Positions 34,880-45,200 of a stretch of 64,000 bases of DNA are shown one piece after another. The stretch spans positions 29,223 to 93,222 of the forward strand of contig NW_001865087.1 of assembly GCF_000002865.3 (NCBI RefSeq), in the 5' to 3' direction. The translations under genes and the position numbers were made by a program. The stretch's first letter is position 1, and the number at the start of each line of letters is the position of its first letter. Below the pieces are notes generated by a model that saw only the letters and a list, made by a program, of their open reading frames with translations, was not told the origin of the DNA and searched no databases. Source of the stretch: Monosiga brevicollis MX1 (taxonomy: Eukaryota > Opisthokonta > Choanoflagellata > Craspedida > Salpingoecidae).

Positions 34880-35477
34880 ATTGGGCCTGCTGGCTGAGCC
34901 CGGCCTCCGCGCCGCCTTGGACCGTGGCGTTGCGGTTGTGCTCCTGGTTGACTTTACAAATCGAGCCGTGGACTATTCACAGCTTTCTCCGTCTCTACCT
35001 CTCTCTCTCTCTTTCTCACTCTTTCTCACTCGCTCATCCAGATTGGTTTGCCATTTTATTTCTTGTTTCTCTTGTGGATATGCCCACCACGTGTTTGATC
35101 ACTCAAGTCCACGCGACACGTCGAGGGGAGGAACAATATGCGAGCTCCTTTAGTTTTCGTTCCGCGTGTCCATTATGGCTGGTGTTGCTGCACTGTTTGT
35201 CCTGGGGCAGAGGAAGGATTTGAAGAAATAAAAGTGGATTTCATTCTTGACCAACGTGTCCCAAAGGACGAGGCGGAAAAAGGGTAGCAGAAGGGGGGAA
35301 TGAACAGGAGAGCAAACATACAACACAACAGAACCAAAGGCGCAACTTGAGCCGATAAGAGGGGATGGGCAAAAACACAGGAAAGATAACCAAGGGGAAG
35401 AAGGCCAGCGACAAAGGCCGTGGCCAATGGGAGAAGGCTGTGAGAAACGCGAGGGACGGCATGGGTATACATCAGAA
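34880..35477. other. Convergent 3' flanks of eL20 and the PKA gene
   Basis: Two convergent genes end here. The stretch has a short CT-rich tract near 35000 and no further coding signal. Confidence 0.6.
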
Positions 35478-36975
35478 TTAAAAGCCTTGGAAGGTGTCGC
35501 CAAACTTGTCGGCGCCGGTTCCATGCCATCGGACCGGCTCTTCGGGGTAGCTGTCAAAGTTGCGGCAATCGCCGGGTCCCGTGACCTTGGGCACGTAGGG
35601 TGACTTGGCGGCGTGTGAGTAAAGCTTGTCCCAATCGAGCGAGGCAAAGTAGGGATGGCGCTTGATGTCATCCACGCCGCCGTGCATGTTGCCGAGGCGG
35701 CGGGTGAGATCGACCTGGAGCAGGCCATCGATGAAGGAGCGCTCCTCCTCGGTAAAGTCGCGGGGAAACTTGTAGTCGCGCTTGGTGATGCGCTTGAACA
35801 TTTCCATTTGCGAGCGGGATTCAAAGGGAGAACGACCGCAGCGCATCTCGTAGGTGAGGATGCCGACGGCCCACCAGTCGACGGCGTGGCCGTAACCCTT
35901 GTTGACAATGATTTCGGGTGCAAGGTACTCTGGGGTTCCACACATGGTCCATGTCTTGTCATCGACGCGCTTTGCAAAGCCAAAGTCTACCAGGTCACGG
36001 AGGCAAGGGTGGCATGAGCGATTGACGGGTTGTTGGTGCGGTGGCAAAAGTCGGGTGGTCGCTTGTGTTCTAGTGGTGGTGGTGCGACGTACCCGTGACG
36101 CGAATGTGGCCACGATGGTCGATGAGCATGTTTTCGGGCTTGAGGTCCCGGAAGACAATGTCCAGGTTGTGCAGGTACTCAAAGGCCAGGACTGTTTCCG
36201 CGGAGAAGAAGCGGGTTTGTTCCTCGGTGAAGCGGCGCTTGCGCTGCTTCTGAATGTGCGTGAACATTTCACCACCGTTGACAAACTCGAGGACAAAGTA
36301 AAGGCACTTGAGGTCTTGAAAGTAGTCGTACAGTTTGACCACAAAGTTGCAGTTTGTGGTGAACAAAATGTTCTTCTCGTTGATGGTATGCTCAACCTAG
36401 TCGAACAGGCGGGGGAAGAGGGAGGGGATGAGTTGCGACGAGTCGGATGTGGTGGGATGATTGGGAGTGGGCGGGCGGGCGGCGTCGAGCCAATGTGCAA
36501 GGGTGGGGTGTTGCTCGGGCGAGTCGGGGGCCGGACCTGGCGGGTCTTGATGACGCGCTCCTTGTTGATAATCTTGATGGCCTTGTAATCGTCCTTGACG
36601 GGGTTGCCCGAGGAATCCTTGTCTTGAGCAAGAAGGACGCGGCCAAAAGAGCCGGTACCAAGGGTGCGAGTCAAAGCATAGCTGTCGAGCGTCTGCACGG
36701 TGTGATGGCGTACGAAGCGTGAGCCACAGCGCGGTGATTGCGTGACGCACAGGCCGTTTTCGGGCTCGAAGAATGGTGGTGGCCAAAGGTTGTGGACAGG
36801 GAATTTAAAAAAAAAAAAAAAAAAAAAAGGTTGTGAAGGAGACGCACAGCCCGCGGTTGGGTACCAAGAGGGGCCCGGCAGATCAAACCTTGGTGGAGAC
36901 GTAACCGGCCGCCAATTTGTCGAGGAGCTTCTCAAACTCCTTGCGCTCCGACTTTTTGCGGGGATCTTTGGTTGT
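35478..36975 (-). CDS. PRKAC: cAMP-dependent protein kinase catalytic subunit (PKA-C), 5' end missing
   Basis: Exons 36889-36975, 36537-36692, 36093-36396 and 35478-35986 join in frame and give about 350 residues. The first carries the N-terminal helix (KKSERKEFEKLLDKLAAGYV). Catalytic features are intact: LGTGSFGRV glycine loop, YKAIKI lysine, the EHTINEKNIL alpha-C glutamate, FRDLKPEN catalytic loop, DFGFAKR (its Asp split by an intron), TWTMCGTPEYLAPE activation loop with the PKA phospho-Thr, and LLQVDLTRRLGN. The tail keeps GPGDCRNFDSYPEE and ends in the hydrophobic F-x-x-F motif (FQGF). An active AGC-family Ser/Thr kinase held by a cAMP-binding regulatory subunit is expected. The initiating exon was not found and may lie near or within the gap at 37133-37224. 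Confidence 0.93.
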
Positions 36976-37132
36976 CTGTGACGGCATACAAGGCAGATCA
37001 TGTCATGTGCATGTGCATGCACAGGGGAGAAGAAAAAGCAAACAGAGAGGGGGGTCAGGCATGGAGGGTGTTGAACTCGGGCAAACAATGGAGGATTGCC
37101 GATTCATGGCTGGAAGATGGAAATAAAAGCAG

Positions 37133-37224
37133 NNNNNNNNNNNNNNNNNNNNNNNNNNNNNNNNNNNNNNNNNNNNNNNNNNNNNNNNNNNNNNNNNNNN
37201 NNNNNNNNNNNNNNNNNNNNNNNN
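37133..37224. other. Assembly gap (92 N)
   Basis: A run of N about 160 bp upstream of the first recognised PKA exon, close to CT/GA simple sequence on its right side. Confidence 0.99.
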
Positions 37225-37419
37225 AGTGCCACACTCACTCTCTTACTCTCTCTCGCGAAAGTGTGTGAGTGTGCGTTCACTGAAGCAGAATAAAGTGTAA
37301 TGCTGTACACACCACCATCACACTCACAACTCGAAAAGCAAAGAGCAAGCTAGACTGTAATAAGAGAAATGGGAAAAACGAACAAAAAAGAGAGACATCA
37401 TCACCAAGCACACAGACAG

Positions 37420-37421
37420 AT

Positions 37422-37462
<41 letters not shown>

Positions 37463-37609
37463 GAGACAGAAAGACAGAGAGACAGAGAGAGAGAGAAGCA
37501 GAAAGAGAGAGAGAGAGAGAGAGACAGAGAGAGAGACAGAGAGACAGAGAGACAGACAGAGAGAGACAGAGAGACAGAGAGACAGAGAGACAGACAGAGA
37601 GAGGGAAAC

Positions 37610-37671
<62 letters not shown>

Positions 37672-37690
37672 AATCACAGAGAGAGAGAAA
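37420..37690 (+). repeat. GA/CAGA microsatellite field
   Basis: (GA)n interspersed with GACA units. A purer (GA)n of about 50 nt lies at its right end. Confidence 0.9.
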
Positions 37691-38802
37691 GAAGGAGGAG
37701 GCGCATCAGGCTCAGGCTCAGGATCTGTGTCACCACTTGCTCGCACGGGGGATCGGCTTGCTGTAGACACGGGGGTGGAGCATGTGACAGAGGAGGGGAA
37801 GAAAAAAGCAAGGGAGAGCAAAAAAGGGAGAGGAAGAGAAGAGCCAGCCATCAGGCAAAAGGATGGAGATTCAACAAGCAAATGATTCGAGATGCAACAG
37901 CAGGGAGAGAAGGACACAGAGAGACAGAGAGAAGGAGAGAGACAGAGAGAGAGACAGAGAGGAGCACGGCAACAGGAAAAAAAACAGCAACCAAAAGAGG
38001 AATGGCAGTACAACACGTCGAGCAGAAAAAGCACACGGCATGGTCAACACCAAGCGGCAACCTGATCCCCCCTGCCGAGCATGCACACGCCAACGCAACA
38101 GCACATCACTACGAATGCCAGATCGGGCTGATGGACACCCTTGTCGTTGACACGTTGACCGTCACGCCCAAAGAAGGAGACGGTCCTCTCTCACTCACTC
38201 ACTCGCTCACTCACTCTTGCCTCGCGTTTGCCATCTTTTTCTCCCCAACACATTCCGTCTCAGCACACAACAGTGGTATCGATGTGTGTAGGAGCAAGTC
38301 AAGTCAAGTCAAGTCAAGGAGGCAGGTCCCAATCCGCGCACTCCAGGAAAAAAAAAAAAAAAAAAAGGCGGCAATGACCGGCCAGAACGGCGCAGCGTTC
38401 ACACCGCGATTCCACCCGACACAACGACGACCAAGCCCAACACCAACAACAATCGAAACAGTCGTGTTTGTAGCAGCAGTGATCCGGAAGTGTGTGTGCA
38501 TGTGTGTGCTGCGTTCACCCGGTCACAGCGCCAAGTCCGGCTGCCGTTCCACACTCACCTCTGTGAAGAAAAATAAAACCAAAACCCCCGAAAAATGTTT
38601 TAAATTCATTAAAACATCAAGACGCGAAAATTTTTAATTTTTAAATAATTCTCACTCATACACACACGCATCAGAAGATTTATCACACTTATGCTCATGT
38701 TTCAAGTTTAAAAGACATTGTCGTCATCACACTTGAAATGAAGTTGGTCATACGCCCCCAGCCACATATTGAGTGGACGGGTCTGTGTTCGTGCCGTGTG
38801 TG

Positions 38803-38804
<2 letters not shown>

Positions 38805-38840
<36 letters not shown>
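38805..38840 (+). repeat. (TG)n microsatellite
   Basis: About 18 uninterrupted TG units. Confidence 0.95.
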
Positions 38841-38842
<2 letters not shown>

Positions 38843-39599
38843 CTCTCTGTCTCTCTATGGGCGCTCGCTCGCTGGCTCTGGGTCTTGGCAGTGGCGGCGT
38901 CGGGGTTAGGCGACTGTGCGTGGGCGACTGTGCGTGGGACATCGATTAGCAGACCCAAACTGGCGTTGTCTCAGGTCATTCATGTAGTCTTCCAAACGAA
39001 CCGACGTGCCTCCTGCTTCTACTTGTGTGTGTGTGTGTGTGTCAGCATGCACCACGCACCACTGTCGAACACGCTCCCAGCTACGAGCATTCAGACGCAC
39101 ACGATCGCTTGAGTAAGGCATGCATGCACAGTCATACAGCAGTGGCGAATGGATCAGCTCCGCTGCCCTTTCCCACTTGAACATGAGGATTTTAAAGTTT
39201 TATTGAAACTTTACATCGGTCCTCTCCAAAATAGTACACCCAACAGAGCTTAAGTGTATCAATGATTACACTATCTAAAAAGTAGGGGCAGAACCCCAAC
39301 ACGAGCCCGTGGTTTCCAACCTCAGAGCAAGTCCAAGTATATTTGAATCAGTTTGAAAGGCTTTTTTCATCTGAAAACGATACAAACACGAATCAATCGT
39401 CAATCAAGTGTAAACGTTATTACACTTTATCTTAGCCTACCTGACCAACCTTGATGGCTCTGGACGATGGACCTAAAAAGTATTATACATTCACTTTCGC
39501 CCTGAATCACCGCAAACCTGAAACAGGTCGGAGGCCGAAAAGTATTTTACTAGCCATCCCACCATGTTGTCTTGAAGTATTTTACTTCTGTTCACCGGG

Positions 39600-40993
39600 A
39601 TGCAGCAGCATGGCCCCGTGCGACTGCTGCTGCTGCTGCTGCTGCTGCTGCCCGCCTTGGGGAGGACAGGGGCAGCTAGCAGCTTGATTGCGGTGCGTGA
39701 GGGGGCGGATCCAGCCATGTTCGTGCTCTCGGTCAATGCGACGCGGAATCTAGTCATTAATAGCTCGCAGCATGTCCGGTTGGTGCCGCCGGACAGCACA
39801 GACTGGCCGCTCAGCCTGTCCGCCACCATGGCACGGTCGAGCGTTTGGCTCGGCTGCAGCCCGGCCTGTTCTGGGTCCAGCCCGAGGCGCGGACGATTGA
39901 CATCAGGGGCACACCGTCGTACGTGCACGCGGCTGATGTGGATGGCGACGGCTGGCCCGACCTCTTGGTCACGCGCTACGTCGACGACGGACTGGTCTGG
40001 TACCGCAACATGGGTCACGGCCGCTTTTCGGACGAGCTACCTTTGCAAGACTCGAGCGACCGTGTAATTAACGGGCCCCGCTGCGTGCGCACCGCCGACT
40101 TCAACCAGGACGGACGCTTGGACATAGTGGCGGTCGGCTCCGGCAACGACGTTGTGGCTTGGTTTCCCAACCTCGGCAACGGCACCTTTGGGCGGGGTCA
40201 TGTCATTTATGACAATGCCCAAGGGGCTTATGCCGTCTTTGCCGCCGATCTCGACCAGGACGGGTACCCCGACGTGCTCAGCACCAGCTTTTTGGATCAA
40301 ACCATTGCCTGGTACCGCAACACGCAGGGTGATCGGCCGCTCAACGCCCCTGCTACGGGCTTCTCGACCGTCCGCCCCCTGCCGACCTCTGTGAAAAGCG
40401 CCCGCGCCGTTTGGGCGGCCGATCTCGACGCCGACGGTTACCCAGACGTGCTGAGCGCCACTTCGAATGGAGATGGCGTTGGATGGTTTCAAAACCTACG
40501 CAACGGCTCCTTTGCCCGCCAACGGCCCCTGGACCCCTTGGCCAGCGTGGCGGGGCCGCGCAGCATTCGGGTCGCTGACCTCGATCGCGACGGCCATCCC
40601 GACTGCTTGGCCGCCGGCGTCCTCAATCACGAGGTGGCCTGGTTCCGCAATCTCGATGGACTTGGCAACTTCTCCTCGCAGCAGACCCTGACCACGGCCC
40701 TGCAAGCCCCGCATGCCGCCCTGCCCGCTGACCTCAACAACGACGGCCTGCCCGACCTTGTCGTCGCTGGCAGCCGCAGCGACGCCGTTGCCTGGTTCCG
40801 CAACACGGGTGCCTTGGAAGCCACAAACCCCAATTCAACCTGGAGCGTTGACCCCCTTCTCCTGACCAACTCTGTTGATGAGGTGCTATCCATCACGGCT
40901 GCCGACTTTGATGGCGATGGCCGCCTCGACCTGGCCAGCGCCAGTCCCTACGACGCGACCGTCGCCTGGTACCGCAACGCCGACTGGTTGTAA
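39600..40993 (+). CDS. Seven-bladed FG-GAP/VCBS propeller protein 3, with an unexplained frame change
   Basis: ATG 39600 begins a signal peptide (VRLLLLLLLLLPALGRTGA). The linker resembles the other two propeller genes (NATRNLVINSSQHVRLV versus DGTLIINGSNHIIVNG). From about 39833 homology continues in a different frame (TVERLARLQPG aligns with DVLERLESLTTTLE) through seven blades such as YVHAADVDGDGWPDLLV, VFAADLDQDGYPDVLS and ITAADFDGDGRLDLASAS, ending in TAA at 40993. The frame switch lies between about 39784 and 39833. No normal-sized intron explains it without removing conserved linker, so it is an assembly indel, a very short intron or a real lesion. The blades are more diverged than in the tandem pair. 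Probably secreted if intact. Confidence 0.75.
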
Positions 40994-42276
40994 ATGCACA
41001 TGGTGGCTGAAGGCATCAATGAGCACATGATATTCAGGTTGTTGACGCCTCCAGCCACCATCATCCCCGACTTGCCGAGGCCGTGCCGAATCGACACGAA
41101 TCATCCAGCAGCACTGACGGCGATGAATAAATATCTTACGACATGAGTAAACACTATTAGTATTAACATTTCTGCATAAACTCGATTAGCTTCTACATCA
41201 ACTCCACGTTGACTTTCCTTGTCTTCTTCATGTCGCGTTGTTAGGACCATAGATCAGAGATGATGTCAATTGAAGTCATTGTCCTCGGAGAAAGTGTGAC
41301 CAAGACCCTTCTTTCAAGACATTGTGTGAAACTGAGATTATCCCCTAGTCTTAACTCAGTGCAGAAAGCAGAGATGAAGCCTCATCCTTGCTCACGCTCA
41401 GAGAGACGCATGCAGCTCCCGCCTGACGTCAGAGACCTGACCATCCCCCAGTTTACCTTACACACTTTCACACAGCGCTCTGTGGCTCTCTCACTCTCGT
41501 TCCACCTCTGACCCTCATCTCTAAAACCACCTTCGTTTCCGTGAAACTCTCTCTTCACCCTTGACTATCAGCTTATGCTTGAAACAACCTTTCGCACCAT
41601 CTCTGAATCACACACCCCACCTCCCTCCCTCTCTCGCTCTCCTGCATGCGTTCCATTCACTCTCTCATTCTCTCACGACTCGTGCTGCTGCGTTGAATGA
41701 GAAACGGCAGCGCGACCCAATCCCCCCCACCGCTTGGCCTCATCGCGGCGACCCCTAGTAAGCCCTCTACCCCTCACACACATGCATGACGCTCCACCCA
41801 CCACCCGTGTTTCCCTCCCCTCCCGGCATACGGCATCCAAGTCATCCAGCACATATATCGCTCGCTGCCTGTTTTGTCGATGCGGTCCTCCCTTTTAGCG
41901 CTTGCGGCTCGAGGCGACGGCAGCGCTCCGCTCCGTCTCTGGCCCGCTGTCCCCGCTTGTGCAGGTCGTCCTCCTTGTTGTTGTTGCTGTTGTTGGCTCT
42001 GCGTGTTTGAGACCTTGGCTGCCACAGCATTGCGTTGGAGGATCACAGTGCCGCGCGTATCGCATCGTTCAAAGTCAAAGTCAACTCATCATTCACACAC
42101 ACAGAAAAAAAAAAAAAAAAATCAACAGCTCACTTGGCTCACGGTGCTTGCCGCTTCCCCCCTCCCTCTCCCGCGTCGGCGCCTTTCTGTAGAGTCGCTG
42201 CAGCAGCCGTACCAAGTCAGCGCCCCCATTTCATCCGCTGGGCTTGCGCATCTGGGCCGGGCCACACAACCTCAAC
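40994..42276. other. Intergenic stretch, no gene recognised
   Basis: No domain or splice chain was found. A short poly(A) lies at about 42104-42119. The right part is presumably the promoter and 5' untranslated region of the TPR gene. Confidence 0.5.
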
Positions 42277-45200
42277 ATGGCGGACGTGGCCGGGGCCGCA
42301 GTCGTGCGTGAGGCTGACACGGCGACACACCAGCTCGCTGCTGCCGAGCCCGAGCCACTCGACGCGGCCGCCCCCGATGATGCTTCTTCCAACGTGGACG
42401 AAGACAATAGCATTGCCAGCCATACCACCTCCGACTCGAGCGCCATCCGCAGAAACATGAGGTGTGTCCAAATCTCTGCTCTCGACCCCGCGCTGTGTGC
42501 CGTTGTTCCCCTAGCGCCATTGTCCCCTGTGGTCCTTCAGCTCCATCGCTGTCATCACAACCCAGATGCCATACCTTGTTGTCACCTTCTCGGTTTTGAT
42601 GTTGATTTTTTTTTTTTTTTTCCTCATTTCATGGGGCTCCCACTCCTCCGTCGCCACTAGTCCACACATGCCCACAGGTGCCGGGTACAAGGTGCCACGG
42701 CGAGTCTATTCCTTGGACCAAAAGGCCTTGAGCCACCATGCCTCAGCCCTCGTGATCCTGAACCGCACCACATCTGGTAGTCTTGGCAGCTCCCGCATCT
42801 CCATCTCCTCAAACCGTGACCTGCGCGACATGCGTGAACCCAACAGCCCGAGCCTCCCCTCCCCCAATCATGCCAGCCATCGATACAGCGCTGGCAGCTC
42901 CCTCGCTGCTGCTGCCATGACCCTGGCTCGACTCCAAGCCGCCGACAGTGACGAGGTGTCCATTTCCCCGTCCTCCTCGTCGCAGCCATCCCGCATCCAC
43001 TCTCAAAACCACTCCCAAAGTCACTCCCAAAATCACTCCCACCGCCCCAGCTTTGCCATCAGTAGCGGTGAAGAGGTTCTCTCACCCGGTCCGCTTCACA
43101 GCGCCAAGAGCGCTCCCAACTCACCCCACCACCACAACCCTCACATCAGCCATGTACACAACTTCAATCACAGCCTCAACAGCCTTGATGTCGACGCCAG
43201 CACCGCCGCTCAGGCTGCCGCCCAGGCCGCCATCAACTCCACTCAGCGACGCCCCGGGTCGGCCTCCAACCTCAACACGCCCAACAGTGCCAATGCCAGC
43301 TTTGGCCTCACCTCCCCCACCCCCAGCGACGCCGCCGCCCTGCGTCAAAGCCTCACCTCACCCCTCTTTCCAGGCAACGAAGCACACTCCCGCCGCTCCT
43401 CCTCCATCAACTCGCTCATCAACTCGGGACTCGACATCATTACTCAGCCAAACTCTCGCTCACAAACCAGCCCAAACCCCATGAGCCGCACCGCCAGCCT
43501 TGCCCGCCAGCGCTCCAACGTGCCAACCTCCACCCGCCCCAACATTCGCCGCGTGGGGCGCTCCAACACTCGCAGTAGTGACCTCACTGATGCCAACGGC
43601 GTCACAGCCACCAACCGCTCTCGCTCCCCCTCGCCCCCTTCTGACCAGCAAAACCCCAATGGCCTTGGCGACATCAACGAGACCAGTACTTCAGATGACT
43701 CCAGACGGGGCAGCTGGATCAGTGAACAGGCCATCCGCCGCATGTCCGAAGACGCCGGTTACCTCATCCCCCACCACAACCGCACCTCCATTAGTCGCGA
43801 GAGCAGTGCCGCTTCCCTCACAGCCTCCCAGAACCGCCCCTTTAGTAGCCACCTGGCTGGCGCCTTCTCGGCCACACCCTCCCTTCCCAGCACAGAAGAG
43901 GAATACCTTGCCCCCAACCCGCCGCCCGCCGTCCACCATCGAACTCTCCGAAGCAGAGCGTCGTGACCTTAGCATCTCGCCAGCGCCTTCTCCGAGCATC
44001 AGTCGACGTACCTCCCTCCTGGCCCCGGTCACCGAGCTGCAGGACGATGATGCGCTTGATCTGCTGCTGCAAGCCCAAGAGCAGCGCCATCTAGGACACT
44101 TCTCCCGCGCCATCTCCCTTTATAGTTCTGCCCTCAGCCTCGGCCTTCACACCCCCGCCTATGCCGTGGCCGCCCAGCTCAACCTTGGCCTATGCTTTGA
44201 GGCCATTGGCACTTTCGACTCGGTTAGCTTCCCCCCCCCCCCCCCCCTTTGACTCAGGCTTGCGTGGCCCCCGGTGCCTCGCCCCTCGCCCCTCGCCCCT
44301 CGCCCCTCGCCCCTCGCCCCTCGCCCCTCGCCCCTCGCCCCTCGCCCCTCGCCCCTCGCCCCTCGCCCATGCCCCCTCATCTCGTCGTCCATGGCATCAT
44401 ACGTAGGCGGAGGTTGAGTATCGCAACGCCCTCAACCTGGCCCGCCAAGCCAAGGACCAGGGTCTCGAGGCTGAATGTTATTCTCACCTCGGCATTGCCT
44501 TGGAAGCCCTTCACCGCCCCACTGATGCCCTCGAAGCACACCTCACTGCCTATTCCATGGCCTCGGAGGCAGGCCTTTACCGACTTCAATCCTCAAACGC
44601 CAGCAACATTGCTTGTGCCCTTGTGATCAACGGTCACAAGGAAGAGGCAAGTAGCGATCCGGTTCTTCTGGGCAAACATAAACATGTGCACGCATTTGCG
44701 CGCGCGCGCCACGTTCTCTCCTTCAGAAGAGTAAAGAAAACTGCCTGGCCTTGAATTATGCGCTGTGCAGCGCATGTGTATTGCGAAGGATTGCTGACCG
44801 AAGCAACACTTGATCCTGAATTTTACTCTCTAGGGTCTCAAATGGCATTTGACCGCCCTCGAGGAGCTTCAGCAAGCGTGTGGTGACCACCTTGACGATG
44901 CCGACATCAAGGGTATGTCGTGTGAAATTTATCCCTTGCAATCGGCGTCGCAAACCCTGTTTGTAGCACTCAGACTGGACTCATCGTCACATGGTCACCT
45001 CTCTGTCCACTGCAAAATTGTGCGCCCATCAGATCTTCAGGTGTGCCACTGCCATGTGGGTATCGTGGCAGCTGAGGCTGGCCTCTACGACATGGCAGTC
45101 TTGCATTTCTCCGAGGAGTTTGAACTTGCCATCGCACATGTGGACGCTTCGCTGGAAGCTCACCAGGTGAGTGGTTGCTCTTGGCGTGATGCACAGCGGG

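Larger units (their letters stand above)
36976..39599. other. Intergenic stretch with a gap and simple repeats
   Basis: It contains the assembly gap at 37133-37224, the GA field at 37420-37690, an AAGTC pentamer run near 38296-38317, a poly(A) at about 38347-38366 and a (GT)n at 38805-38840. The start exon of the PKA gene should lie in its left part. Open frames here are Arg/Glu-rich composition artefacts. About 39180-39590 is AT-richer and may be the promoter of propeller gene 3. Confidence 0.5.

Noticed and set aside
37369-38637. 422-codon Arg/Glu-rich open frame
   Set aside because: GA/CAGA repeat with no family signature and heavily biased composition.
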